DNA of 64,000 nt, taken from positions 18,587,135-18,651,134 of the forward strand of contig NW_023998415.1 of the NCBI RefSeq assembly GCF_014805625.2. Reading direction: 5' to 3'. Under the pieces are notes generated by a model that ran no database searches, was not told where the DNA came from, and saw only the letters and a list, made by a program, of their open reading frames with translations. The position numbers and the translations under genes are program-made. Shown in pieces: positions 49,742 through 61,521 of the stretch; positions within the stretch are counted from its first letter, which is position 1; each line of letters begins with the position of its first letter. This DNA is from Glossina fuscipes (taxonomy: Eukaryota; Arthropoda; Insecta; Diptera; Glossinidae).

Positions 49742-50020
49742 TCCTTTTTGTAGCCTGCTCTTTCCAAATGGTTCCCAACTGTCATGTGGTTGATGTTTAG
49801 TGCCTGTTGCTGTGTCCTGACAGCTTGCGTGCTGGCCCTGCTCCCTCAGTTGCAAAACTTGATCGACTTTTTCAGTGACTGCGCGGTGCATCTTTGACAT
49901 CGAAATTTCTGGAACGAAATGGAGCAAACCACTTCTTCGTCCTTCGTTCACTTGCAGCATTCCTACCGTACACTTCATAAGTTGTTTTTTTGCTGCCGCG
50001 GATCGTCGCAGCAACACAAT
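49742..50020 (-). pseudogene. mariner transposase relic, N-terminal DNA-binding domain
   Basis: Read on the minus strand, four short pieces in successive frames give the N-terminal two-HTH domain of a mariner transposase in the correct order. They are a LLRRSAAAKK piece (about 49988-50020), YEVYGRNAASER followed by KKWFAPFRSRNFDVKDAPR (about 49880-49980), VTEKVDQVLQL (49847-49880), and ALNINHMTVGNHLERAGYKK (49742-49800). The known mariner pattern is EVYGE.AVSERT, WFARFRSG+FD+EDAPRSGRP, then HSTV..HL...GYKKKLD.WVPHEL. At least three frameshifts separate the pieces, one in an A7 run at about 49984-49990. The WVPHEL linker and the whole DD34D catalytic domain are absent, and no terminal inverted repeat was found, so it cannot encode a working enzyme. 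The continuous 129-codon frame 49700-50089 crosses it and is itself not a gene. Confidence 0.8.
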
Positions 50021-52555
50021 TAACAAAACAATTACAGTTCCACCTTTATCAACATTTCCCCGGTTGTGTGTATTGCCAAGTATTACCAATGTAATGATGA
50101 AATGAACATATGCTTCTCTTTTGACGATTTCAAAAATAAATTTTAAATTTTAAATCCTTCACTTGGATTTTACACTAGTTAAGGGCTAATTAGTTGCAGT
50201 TAATATAGCGCAGATTTAGTGACAGTATAAGTACATGCGGCGCGCGTTACCATGCTGAGAGATTTTTACTTATCATGTTTTGTGATAAATGCAAACGTAT
50301 GGCTGAAATGTATGGCTGTTGTCATGGTTATGTTAAATTCCAAGATTTCATTACAAAACTCTTGCAAAAATTTACAAAAATTGTTTTGATTATCAACTGT
50401 TTTGCGAACGATTTCAATAGTTGCTGTTTACGATACCACTTAACATAAAATATCGTTTAATAGATGAGTGTTTCGCTCATTAGTAAAAAAGAAAAGATCT
50501 GAAAGGATTTACTTGAAAAATATTTACATAATTAAAAATTTCGCATTTTTTTTTACATTCTTTAGTAATGTTGCCATAAATTTTTTGCATTCATCATTAA
50601 ATGTGAAATATAGATGATGCTTGGCAGATTCAGTACAATCGGGTTAGTCATTACGGGCGAAACGAAATGCAATTCAATGCTAAATACATGCTGGGGAATA
50701 TGGGAACGTGGGAATATTGGTAATGGGGATATTTTGACGTGCCTACCTATTGACTGCAAACAAGTTCAGTTGCTTGCTTATCGATAACGCAGTCAGGATC
50801 ATCGATTCGCGCGAAAGAATCTCACGAGGGAATTTCGTGGAGCGCGTAGAAATATCGCAAAAGTGAATCGCATAAAATTATCTTAAAATATAAAGACAAA
50901 TATCGAAATGTTGCGACTGTGTTATCTGTACTGCGTTCGCCTGTCGTCTGTCAATAGCCCAAAACTAGATTCAACAGCAAAACGTTTTCTTAATATCTTG
51001 CCTTCTCTTTGCTTGCATTGACTTAGATAGATTGAGAAAGAGCAGAAATTTCATTTATGTTTTTGATTTTCTTCTTCAGTTTAGTGGCTAAATCAAATTT
51101 CCCTCTGTCCGTTTAGCTGTTCGGTCATCTATGCTTGCATTTTTTTTCTATTTTGCATTCTTCTTCTATTTTTGCATTTCTCAAGTCAAAGGAAACCTGG
51201 CAGACGAAAACGTGTAAAAAATGTTTTCCTTTTATTTTGTTTTGTTGAGTCTTCTATGAAAAACTAAAGAGTTCAATGTTGCAATATAGCCTTACAATTA
51301 TGGGCCGTTGAACTGAATAATTGCCAAGTTACAACCTCAGCAGAGATTTCTAAATTTTCTGCAAGATCAATTTTACTCAGCCCCACAACAAAGAGCTTCG
51401 GCACAGTATCGACAACGAAATTATTGGAATAATTTATCAAAAAAAAGTATATTGTGTGTGTGTAGTCTATATTTTGTTACGAAACAACCGTGATATAATC
51501 AGCGCATAACGACTCTGCTTAGTAGAGAGGTCGACATATGTTGAAATAACGTTTCTTTAAAAAATATTCGTCTTGATGTTGGCGTTCATCTTCATTGCTT
51601 AGATTGAATTTCCTGCTCGAAATCTTAAGTGAAACGTTTAAGTGCCGCGTGCGTAAGTACCGTTGAAACACTTTACGTGAAAGAGAAATCACAAAAAGGA
51701 TACAGGCGTGACTGACTGGCGGTGCATTTTAGTGCTTAAATCTAATTTTTGACATTTTAACTGAAATCGACAGAAAAAGTAAAAAATGACAACGTAATAA
51801 TGCAATAATAATAATAAAAAAAAAAAAGAACCGTAAAAATTGTACGCAATTGTGTTGTTGTACGATATAAGTATGTATATCTACAGTATTTACGTAGATG
51901 TTATATAAATGAACTTTTTACATTTAATACAGAGTGACAGTAGAAGAGTCAATAAAAGCATAATTAAATTTTGATATCAAAAGCAAAACTTGAATTTACT
52001 TACGTATAATAAATTCTATTAGGAACAAAGAGTAGAGAAGAGAGCATATCGTCAGTAAAAAGAATACTAAAGAAGTGAACGAAGCAATTAAGATAAATTT
52101 CTCTTTCTATTGCGTTAACAATTAATTTTATTTTTCAAAACAATTTAGTTTCTAGCTACGGCGCGCTTACATCAAATACCCTCGAAATTTTCTATACCGT
52201 TCACGTTCGCAATCTTGCGTTTCCATAAACACCTCTAAACACTACGAGATGATATTTTCTACAAAATTTTTCTTCTCCCTTTGCCGTTGTATTGCCGCTT
52301 GAATGCCAAGAAAATTTTGTTCAGAGACTAAGATGAGAAGATCATCTAAAATCTAAAGGCCAAAGGTCAGCAGCCAGAAGACTTCATTAGCTACTTCGTT
52401 CAGACTCGCAACGCAATCGATAGAATAAACGCATTTCATAGAAGAGTATCCTTCAGTCATCATTTGGCCCTATGGCATACCATTATGGGGAACAACGAAA
52501 AGTATTTATTGAATACTTTTGCGCTGTCGTTAAAGTAGTGAAGAGGATTCCTTAT
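50021..52555. other. Non-coding stretch with a TATCGATA palindrome
   Basis: TTATCGATAA at 50778-50787 matches the DRE core used by the fly factor DREF, and the following 150 bases are somewhat GC-richer. There is no gene next to it, so a promoter is only a possibility. Otherwise AT-rich with no motif. Confidence 0.35.
50778..50787. promoter_or_regulatory. TTATCGATAA palindrome (DRE-like)
   Basis: The core TATCGATA is the established DREF/BEAF-type site of fly promoters and boundaries. It is short enough to occur by chance a few times per window, and a second one is at 13854-13861. Confidence 0.25.
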
Positions 52556-52559
52556 AACA

Positions 52560-52815
52560 GTACACGAAAGCTCTCTTTACGTATTTAGAAAGATTCGGTT
52601 TACCATAGGTGTCTTTGAGAGGATGGTAAAGACCGGAAGCGACAAAGAATATTGTGCTGTAATAACGATCGACGTTGAAAATGCCTTCGATACGAGTGGC
52701 TGCAAATGCATCAGAATAGAGTTAATTTTACTAACCGAAGGATTAATTGATTCCGTACGCACCATGAATGGCGATTCGTGCATGCTAGTGGTACGGGTAA
52801 ATAGTAAGTATTGCT
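52560..52815 (+). pseudogene. R1-like non-LTR reverse transcriptase relic (fingers to motif A)
   Basis: A single frame reads VFRKIRFTIGVFERMVKTGS (52581-52640), equivalent to the QYGFRKGRST.DA...V box. It continues EYCAVITIDVENAFDT (about 52650-52697), which is RT motif A with both aspartates kept (canonical YCA.VTLDVKNAFNSA). About 35 further residues correspond to the helix before motif B, ending at a TGA (52815-52817). No GVPQGS or YADD box follows. Only about 85 codons survive of an RT domain normally several times longer. The pattern is typical of the R1/LOA/I side of non-LTR elements, different from the jockey-like RT at 59-61 kb. Confidence 0.75.
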
Positions 52816-52817
52816 GA

Positions 52818-53790
52818 AGATTGTTGTTTCCGCGTATCACGAAAAAAAAATTCGCACATACGCTTATTAAAAAACTCACAAAATCATATGCATGACATAG
52901 GGAAAGAATGCGGTGAAGGGAAGTGTGTGTGCATCACACGCTGTTTTCGTGACTTAGCCCTTTCACGGCTTGCTATAATTGGCTAGTCACTATGGATGTA
53001 CGTTCAATTAAGATTTCAATCGATTACGACAGGCAACGTGCCACTGCATTGATTGAACAGTTAACCGTCGCTATACACGGAAAAGAAATTTTACTTTTGC
53101 CAGTATTTGTTCAATTCGCGATCATTAATGGTGAGTTATGCAGTCGTCCATTAAACTATAATCGATGGCTAGATTTTTCGGTATTTATTTTCGCTTTGTG
53201 GAGAATGAAGAAGAAGTTAAGCTGAGTTTAATCATTCCATCGGCCGTGTCTAATCGACATTACGCAAAACAGCCATTACTGTTAAAAAAAAAAAAAAAAA
53301 AAAAAATTAATCGGAAAACCGTTTTTTTCTTCAAAACCTTAATATAAATTAAAATCATAGTGATTGGGCATGATCTGCGATCAGTTTGACATCCGTTTGC
53401 ATAATTCGCCAGAAATGGCGGTTTGCCAAATTAGCTTAATCTCCTAACTTTTTCACTTCTCAATTTTAGAAGTGATTGGATAGTTGCAATGAATCGAAGC
53501 GAGATTTTCTGTGATAGGAAGGGATTTGTTTTTTTTTTTTTATTTATTTTTTGAAAGAATAAAAAGCTTTGTCCTTTTTTGTTGCTGCCACAACGAACAT
53601 TGCGACCTTTGTTATGATAACACTTTTCATACTATTATGGCGCATCAGGTTGACAGCGCGTAAACAAAGGAATTGAAGTAACAGTAAAGCGTTTACAAAA
53701 CAGGCCCAGCAGTGGGGCAACGGTAGCAACATTGCATACGTCGAGAAGAACAAAACAAACCAATTTCCTATAGATTGAAATTTAAAATTG

Positions 53791-53841
<51 letters not shown>

Positions 53842-56775
53842 AAATGAACAAAATGAAAACTTTTGCTGTATACATATTCGGGCTCATGTATTGAAAGACA
53901 AACATGACTTTATGAATAGCGGTCCTGAGGAATGGCAGACAAAATAAAAGTTCATTAAATATTACAGAACGTAAAACTGGTACAAAAACTGGGAATGCAT
54001 ACACACTATATAAGAATTATTATAAACTAAGGGAAAGAACATAAGCGAAAGAGAAAAATAGAAGATTTTAAATGACAAGAAGAGAAATTCTGGTTTTCCT
54101 TCGAGAAAAAAGATTTTGCAGACATAATGCAACCAACTCATAAATTATGAACATATTACGGTAAATATGAAAAACTTTAAGAAACTTAAATTTGATTAAA
54201 GTCGACTTTTGAATACCCAACGCATTAGAATTTTTAACATCCATCTCAAACTACTAATAATAATAATTTAAAAAATTTCACAAAACTTACTGAGACATTT
54301 CAACCGACTTTCTAAGCGAACATATTACCTTACGTTTACGATCTCATTATAATTACCGGCAGCTGTACCTATGATGTAAATAACAAAAGTAGTAATATTA
54401 CTAGCAGTAGTGTTATTTAAGTTAGCAATGATAATACCGCGCGCGCGATTTGATGGCGTTCACTATGTGATGTCTCTTGGCTTTAAGTAAAAGCATAAAA
54501 CTGCTTGTTGGTATGAAGGAAAAACGTTCAAGAAAGTCATTTAATGAGAAAAAAAAAAAAAAACCGAAAACTAAAAACAAAGAAAAAAATAAATAAATAA
54601 AAGTAAACCAACGAATGAGAAGATCTTCTTCGTCAGAATGTCATGGAAAATTGCCAGCGACACCGTTTTGCTCTCTCTGGTGCGGCATATATACTCACAT
54701 GATGACGATGATGACTATAAGTGGTACAATTCAAATGCATCCGTGTTGGTGTATGTGTTTGTATGGATACAAATAAGTAGGTTGATGGTTGTTGTCTTGA
54801 GTAGTATGCTATGTTAACTTGCCGTGTGTAGGTGTGGGTTGATGTGAGAGGTAAAGTCGGCGGTTGGATAGTTGTGTAAACAATAGCAGAGTTTATGTTG
54901 TTTTAGTTTTAGTTATGTGTATGTATGTACGTATATATATATGATGTATATTTGATGTATGTATACATCTTATATATTAGTGCATATATATATTATTTAA
55001 AAATTTAAATGCTTGGTACCATCGTACTTGCATAAGTACAAGTATGTATGTATGTATGTATGTATGTATGTATGTATGTATGTATGTANNNNNNNNNNNN
55101 NNNNNNNNNNNNNNNNNNNNNNNNNNNNNNNNNNNNNNNNNNNNNNNNNNNNNNNNNNNNNNNNNNNNNNNNNNNNNNNNNNNNNNNNTGTGTATGTATG
55201 TATGTATGTATGTATGTATGTATGTATGTATGTATATATGTATGTATGTATGTGTGTGTGTGTATCTTTGACAGCTCGAAATAATGAAAGCTAAGCAAAC
55301 CTATTGTTACATTTTTCAATGTAATTTTTGTTTTACTTTTTGTCCTATGTTCTGGTTTTACACATATACATATATGGGAAAAGTGACAATAAGCAAAAAA
55401 GCGAATGTTAAGGAAATGGCAAACAAGGTGCGAGCCTTCCGATAACGAAAGATGAACCTACCCCTGAATTATACTTAGTGAATTCCTATGGCTTTGACGA
55501 TGGAAGTGCCTTCAACCTGCCCCATGCCGATAAAATTTTGAAGCCAAACTAGTTAGTAGCGAAATACTGCAGAGTAAGATCGAGCAAGCCAAGACCAAGA
55601 ATTAATATATGCTCAACACTAAAAAATTACTGCAGCAATGGTATTAAAGTCATTACGCTTATAAAAAGGCCTGCAAAGCACGAGCTATATACGAGTCCAG
55701 TGTTATTTGGCAAAACTTTCGACGCAGAACAAAAGTTGTTTGTTCCCGTTTGATTTTTGGTTTTCGTTTTTTTTTTTTTCAATTTTTTTTCTTCTCATTT
55801 CGAATTTGATTTAGAGTTTTATTAGGTAGGTTGCAAAGCTCTTCTCGCTGTAAAATTACAGTCGCACACATATATCTATATATGCATATATATGTATATA
55901 CTGGCGACGCAATATTTAACTATGGTTCCGGAGAGAGGATTACCGTCAGACGTGGCGAGGGTTTATGTGCGGTGCAAGTCCTATACTAACTTAAGCTATT
56001 AATGTGAGAAAAAGAATAAAACATATATATAAGGATAAGGATTCTTCAAACTTTTATATATGTATTATTAAAGATATTGTCTGTTTAAATAAATTTATGC
56101 ACTTCGTTTCGGAAGTATACAGGCATTAAATATTATGCGTTCGCATTACATGAATTACATTATATACACACGGATATATTTACATTCATATGTATGCATA
56201 TGTGCGATATAATATTCATTAACGATGAACAATAAAATTTAATTAGCTATGTGCGCCTATTTTAACGCTACGCTATGGAGGCTGTTTGTTACAAGAACGT
56301 TTTCTTTCCATGCAATACGTCCGTGCATGTTAGAAGTAGGCTCAAGTTAGGCAAGAATAGTATTTAAGCTCGTCATTCGTCAGCTCGTAAAAGCCGTAAG
56401 TCTTTCTTCTTAGATAAAAAGTTCTCTCAATAAAAATTGAGTCCGTTGTTTAAGTAGCAAAGAGACCAAAATAAAAATATCAATAGTTTTAGTAATCTCA
56501 CGTCAGCAGTCGATCCTGTCGTTGACGAACTATAAATTCCCTTATAGTTATCAAACTACGCAGTAAATTCTATGTTATATACGAGTCGTTCTCTTTACGA
56601 ATATGTTCTCTGCAATGCCTCTGCACAGCTTATTTTGGATATTTTATCATAGTAATAACTCAAAACTGGTATGCGAGAATTAAAATGCTGCCTGCATGCC
56701 ATTATGCCTGCGCCTGCCATATTCCGCTTACCTTGCTTAACTTTGTTTATTAAGGAAACACGAATCTCGATAAAT
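52818..56775. other. Non-coding stretch with large microsatellites
   Basis: It includes an A tract at about 53284-53306, TA runs near 53788-53829 and the ATGT array with its gap at 55.1 kb. The frame 52992-53225 carries no motif. No gene. Confidence 0.45.
55042..55264. repeat. (TATG)n array containing a 100-N gap
   Basis: TATG units flank N100 at 55089-55188, passing into TG at 55250-55262. The gap length is a placeholder. The four open frames that span the Ns are artefacts. Confidence 0.97.
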
Positions 56776-56779
56776 GCTT

Positions 56780-57080
56780 GATTTAAACGAAATGCAATCG
56801 TATCCCATATTATTTACGTATGCCGAACGATTTATGAGAGATCCATCTTTTATTATACCGCTCGATATGGAATTATTTGCTGACCAATTGAAGTCAGTGT
56901 GTTCGCTTGTTTCTCTTATATCTGTCTATAGACATTTGTGTTCAAGCTATAGGCCACAATTCTCTAGATATTTGAATGCATTTTTATACAAATAAATGTT
57001 TCGACTTAGGGACGAATTCCGTTGAAAGTGTAATAAATGTAAAAATTTTTACGACCCTACCTCAGGTAAATTGCTATATT
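56780..57080 (-). repeat. Dispersed non-coding repeat family B (copy B4)
   Basis: The segment CTATAGGCCACAATTCTCTAGA (56949-56970), with the following TTGAATGCATTT, is the reverse complement of the conserved AAATATCTCAAAAATTGCGGCC block of copy B2. A TGTCTATAGACA-like stretch to its left matches the ACAGACAGAC part of B1. It is more decayed than the other copies, and its limits are approximate. The 73-codon plus frame at 56774-56995 is a by-product. Confidence 0.45.
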
Positions 57081-58909
57081 GAAAAAATCGTAGCGTAAAA
57101 AAAAAAAAAAATTCAATTCGAATAGTTGCCCAACGAAAATCATAGAAAGTTAATACTTCGACATACTAAAAAATTTATATGGAATGGGAACATTTTTCCT
57201 CCGTACAATTCCATAGAATTTTTCTGATAAGAAAATTAGGCTTTTTACAATCACAAGGTCCAAAATAGTGTTATCGTATATAAACATGCCGTGACCAGTT
57301 TGTCATGTATAAAGGAGTACTTCTTGGCCCTGACATGTTAAGAAGGTGTAAGTTTTAGTATTTTACTAGTTGGAAACAACGTGAAACAACGTTGCGGATT
57401 AAGCCCGTCCTTTAAGTAACCTAATAATTTTTTTCATTTCTTTTCTTCACACGGTATCAATAATAACATAATTTTCTCCAATATATTCTTCATGAGAACC
57501 GTTACATGAAAGGTGATCCAAAATGGGAAAAATTTAACAAAGTTAATTGAATTGTTGCGTCGAGATATGTACATTTACGAAATTATATTTAAACGCCTGG
57601 AAAATGGTAGCCTTTGGGCTAATAGATATCAGAGGGACAAGTGAATGAATAAGAGGACAGACAGGCTTAGAAAATGAAAATGTATTGGGCATGATTATAT
57701 ATTGGGCATGAAACGGTATGGGTCTATCGCAAAATTTCCTCAGTGTTCCACAGTCATTCACCCGCACAAACCTGAGATACCTATACCATAAATGGCACAA
57801 GGTCTATAAACGGATGGAAAATGCATAGAACTTTTTTGAGAGTAAAATATCGGTATTATAAATTTGGATCGCATAATGTTTTGGATCTTCTTTCACTTCA
57901 ACTTTACGTGCAGTTATTTTTGTAAAATTTTATTTTTCATTACCATTACGAAAATCAAAGGCACTCAATGTAAATTGTGTGTATCAGAATCAAAAAACTA
58001 AGAAATTTTTGCCATCTGCACTTCCGACTGTACTTTAACTGAATCATGCGAGATCTGCAATTATCTTAGTAAAAAGGGATAGGAATATTCCTATGACAGT
58101 GGCCCCTTTTTCAGTGTCTTCATCGAAAATGAGAGAATTCCAATTTCTCTATTTAAATCTGATCCTATTGACAGATGCGCTATATTCTGGGAAATTCGTA
58201 CATCAGCCTTAGAACTGGAAGCTGTCCCGAAATCTAAAAATGTCTCAATCGCGTAGACCTATTGTCCTCCAATATCTCTACTACTTTGTCTCTCAAAGTT
58301 TTTGCAAAATTTATCTCTGTTACTTGAAATCAACACCTTGACCAGAAAATTGTATCGATTACTTCACAACCAACCCAATTTCTGAATAAAGTCATATCGC
58401 AATTTTTTCAAACGACTTTGAGGCAACATGTGACAGGACGTGTCGTTATGATGTTTTAGGCCTCATGAAATTATGTAATCTTGGATCCAAACTCTTCCAC
58501 GATTTAAAGTGAGAGTCAACAATTATATCCGAAACTTAGCGCCATAATGAGTGATAATCAAAAAAAAAAGAAGAAAATGCACATTTGTAGAAAGCGTCTA
58601 CGTAATGCAGAAAATCGGCTGATGCATATAAATACAATTTGGCAATACAAAATGTGCGGACGTTCAACACTCTGGGGCTCGCGTTCTCCCTCAGATACCG
58701 CTGAAAACTACACTGCCTCAAGTTGAAGAATTCCATTTTAGCTAAGGTGAATTTTATGCAACACATTGCTTGGAAAGGGCATTCATAGCAAAGTCATTGC
58801 CAAACTTCTTAGCTCACAAAAGTCTATTGCCGGCGAGGATGTGTGTCGACCAAGAAAATCAAAAGATCGCCGTCTATTGTTTTTGTTTATATATTATTTT
58901 ACTCAAACA
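57081..58909. other. Unclassified non-coding stretch
   Basis: The short tandem AACAACGT/GAAACAACGTTG occurs near 57374-57393. A block at 57490-57520 (GAGAACCGTTACATGAAAGG) resembles 27934-27960 near copy B1 and may be another B-related fragment. The plus frame at 58766-58960 starts in unique sequence and ends in the retrotransposon tail. Nothing coding is supported. Confidence 0.35.
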
Positions 58910-58911
58910 TT

Positions 58912-59227
58912 ATTTTATTTATTTATTTATTTATTCCACTTATACAAGAAACTCAACTAAAACAAAATGGCAGTCGAGTTCAATTGACTCTTAAGTAAAT
59001 CTTAAAATTATTTAATAATAAAACTTAGTATAAGTACAATAAAACAAATAAGGAGGAAAAAAAAAAAAAAGCATGTACACAATTAGCATAGAGCCACGCC
59101 CACAACCGATACAGGTCCAAATTGCAAGTGAACCCCTAAGCCATCGCAAACATGCATAAGCTTGGCAACCGATAATTGTTAACAACAAATTAATTTTCGA
59201 CTCATAATGACAAAATCTAAGGTTAAA
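58912..59227 (-). other. 3' UTR and TAAA tail of the jockey-like element
   Basis: About 290 bases between the RT stop codon and the tail carry no frame. A T tract (A15 on the + strand, about 59057-59071) interrupts it. The LINE machinery would be expected to recognise this 3' end. Confidence 0.7.
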
Positions 59228-61102
59228 TCAGTTTAAGTACGACATAGGTAAATCGCGCTTGTTGAGCAATATTGCTTTAATAGACTTTAAAGAGTCCGTT
59301 AATGAGAATAGATGATAGACATCATTTAGGTTCTTGCAAACAACTCTGAGCGGGTTAAACAGTTCAAAGTTATATTTGCATTGACTAAGCTTTATCAACA
59401 TAAAGTACCTAGAGAAGCGGTTAGGGACATTAAAGCAAATCTCACGAAGTAATGCGGGCGAATCAATTGCACCATTTATTAATTTGATTAGGAAGGAAAC
59501 CCCAAGAACAAATCTACGTTTCTCGAGTGACGGTAAGGATAACAGAAGCAACCTATTTTCATAGGGTGGAAGAGGGGAAATCGGGTCCCAAGCCAAATTC
59601 CTAAGTGCAAACAGCAAGAATTGCTTTTGTATAGATTCAATTGAACCAACGTAGCATCTATATGAAGGAGACCACACAACAGAGGCATACTCAAGAATAG
59701 GTCTAACCAAACACGTGTAAAGCCTTTTAGTAATATAAGGATCATCAAGCTCTTTGGACCACCTCTTTATAAAACCAAGAGCGGACCTAGCTTTGCTTAA
59801 CGAGGACTCAATATGCAAATTGAAACGTAACCTATAATCGAATAGAACGCCTAAATCAATGAACGAATCGACGTCTTCCAACCTGTGCGAATCAATGAAG
59901 TATTGGGTACTAAACGACTTCCTTCTTAAGAAAGAAAGCTTCTTACATTTATTTAGATTTAGCTTCAGAAGATTGAGAGAGCACCATGCAACCAAATTGT
60001 TCAAATCACTTTGAAGATGATGTGATTGCGATTCTACGGAAAAAGAAGTAAACAGTTTCACATCATCAGCATACATTAAAATCTTACTGAATTTAATCAC
60101 GGAGGGCAAATCATTGATGTAAAGATTAAATAAAATAGGTCCCAAGTGGCTACCTTGAGGTACGCCAGACGTCACGGGAAATTCATCCGAGGTAATGAGG
60201 TTAAACAAAACCCTGAATGATCTACCATACAGATAAGAGCTTAACCATTCAACTAAGAAGAGAGGAAAGCCAGAGGTCTGGATTTTAAATCTAAGAAGTC
60301 TATGATTAACCATATCAAACGCCTTGCTAAAGTCAGTGTAAATGACATCAGTGCGAGAACCACTAGAAAAAGCCTTGAAAACATGAGAAGTAAACTCCAA
60401 CAGATTGGTCACCGTAGATCTTCCCTTTCGAAAACCATGCTGGAAAGGAGAAATATACAATTTCATGGAAAAGGCTATATGCTGAGCCACAATTCGCTCG
60501 AACAGTTTAGGTAAGACACTCAACTTGGCGATGCCTCTGTAGTTCTCTACAAGTTGCCTACTACCACTTTTGTGAATAGGAATAAGGAAAGAAGTCTTCC
60601 AACACAAAGGGAAAACACCTAAATTCAAAGACTTATTAAAAATCTTTGAGATAACATCACAAAGCTCGCCAGCACAAGATATAAGTACACATGAGGGGAT
60701 GCCATCGGGTCCAGGCGAACAATTATATTTCAGAGAGTTCAATCCGTCATTTCAAACGTCATTTTCCGATATAACAAAGTTAGGAATTGAAACCGAATTA
60801 GAAATCGAATATGGATAATTTTCCGATAAATCAAAATTGGCAGTTGAAAAGTTCTGTCGGAAGTATTCCGCAAAGAGATTTGAGGATTCAAAATCATCCG
60901 AGGACTCGGAGCCATTAAAAGACACAAACGACGGGTTTATGGAGATTTTTCTTTTGGAATTAACGAACTTAAAAAAGTATTTAGGGTTAGCAAACAAGGA
61001 GGATTTAACAAACTGAAGGTATCTGCAGTAGTATTGGCGGTTGAGGGAATTAAATTTATGCCTTGCAACAGAGTAAGCGAACCTAAAATTGAATATTTGG
61101 CT
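59228..61102 (-). pseudogene. Non-LTR reverse transcriptase ORF, interrupted by one in-frame TGA
   Basis: The frame opens after a TAA at 61103-61105 and reads about 116 codons, including the linker NPKYFFKFVNSKRK (60988-60947). It is stopped by TGA at 60752-60754, then continues in the same phase for 507 codons. Counting residues from the 504-codon part starting at 60742, the boxes are GPDGIPS (11-17), HGFRKGRST (102-110), motif A YTDFSKAFD (135-143, catalytic D137), motif B GVPQGS (193-198), motif C YADD (224-227, D226/D227), then DLGVLFD and the LVRPILEYASVVWSPSY thumb, ending at 59231. All catalytic aspartates are intact. There is no RNase H after the thumb, unlike the R1/I relics elsewhere in the window. 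The enzyme would copy the element RNA at a nicked target. With the 5' half missing and an internal stop, this copy cannot mobilise itself, though read-through or a few mutations since insertion are consistent with youth. Confidence 0.9.
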
Positions 61103-61242
61103 TTAACCTACGCAATTTTTAAAATGTTAATCTGATGGCATTTTCCTCTGTATGTAGAAAAAGAAAAGAAAACACTCCAAACTATATGTTCAGGAATCTA
61201 ATTAAAAAAAAAAAAAAATTTAAGTGCCGTAAAATGACGGTT

Positions 61243-61521
61243 GTCATCTTCTGCATATGGGCGGCTCTGTCACCTGCTTATGAAGTGGTAGTCGTTTCAG
61301 GGCAAGTTCCGCTTAATCGCATCGTTCACGACGATCTTTCAACCTAAGAAATTTGCTTTCAAGAAAAAACTCAAAACTGTTATTATCACCGACGGCCGAC
61401 GGTTGTGTTCAAAGCTATCCGGAATCTCTCGACTTTCAGCTGGGACGCCATTAACAAGTCAGGGAATAGGATCGAGACGCTTTGGGTGCCTAATCGTATC
61501 GAGCAATTTATTGGGAAATGA
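61243..61521 (+). pseudogene. Probable RNase H-side relic of an R1/I-type non-LTR element
   Basis: One phase, with a single internal TAA (61345-61347), reads AALSPAYEVVVVSGQVPLNR (about 61260-61319). This resembles the ...PTAALEVL.G..PL.L segment between RT and RNase H in R1/I/jockey-type polyproteins. It is followed by NLSTFSWDAINKSGNRIETL and WVPNRIEQFIGK (61423-61518), like the ...L+..G..NRV.L.WVPGHSGI.GNE core of RNase H. The catalytic H and GNE residues of that core are replaced or missing, so it is inactive. Its orientation is opposite to the adjacent jockey-like element, so it belongs to another insertion. The match is by remembered pattern over short segments and could be wrong. Confidence 0.45.

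Larger units (their letters stand above)
58910..61130 (-). mobile_element. 5'-truncated jockey-like non-LTR retrotransposon
   Basis: On the minus strand the element runs from decayed sequence near 61130 through the linker between endonuclease and RT (61102-60755), a full RT domain (60751-59228) and about 300 bases of 3' UTR. It ends in a TAAA array (58910-58935 on the + strand as TTTA). No endonuclease or gag frame is present, so it is 5' truncated, as is usual for LINE insertions made by target-primed reverse transcription. The microsatellite-like tail fits the jockey/CR1 side of non-LTR elements rather than one with a plain poly(A). I could not find a clear target-site duplication. It is the youngest-looking element in the window. 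Confidence 0.85.

Noticed and set aside
49700..50089. 129-codon minus-strand frame with a hydrophobic N-terminus, as a small membrane protein gene
   Set aside because: It overlaps a mariner transposase relic read in alternating frames; its start is a non-ATG codon and its apparent membrane segment comes from a transposase helix out of frame.
55005..55319. Several frames of 75-104 codons across the N gap
   Set aside because: They consist of TATG/TACA repeat translation plus unknown residues.
58766..58994. Plus-strand frames GIHSKVIAKLLSSQ... as a transposase fragment
   Set aside because: About 40 residues without any family motif, running straight into the antisense tail of the retrotransposon.
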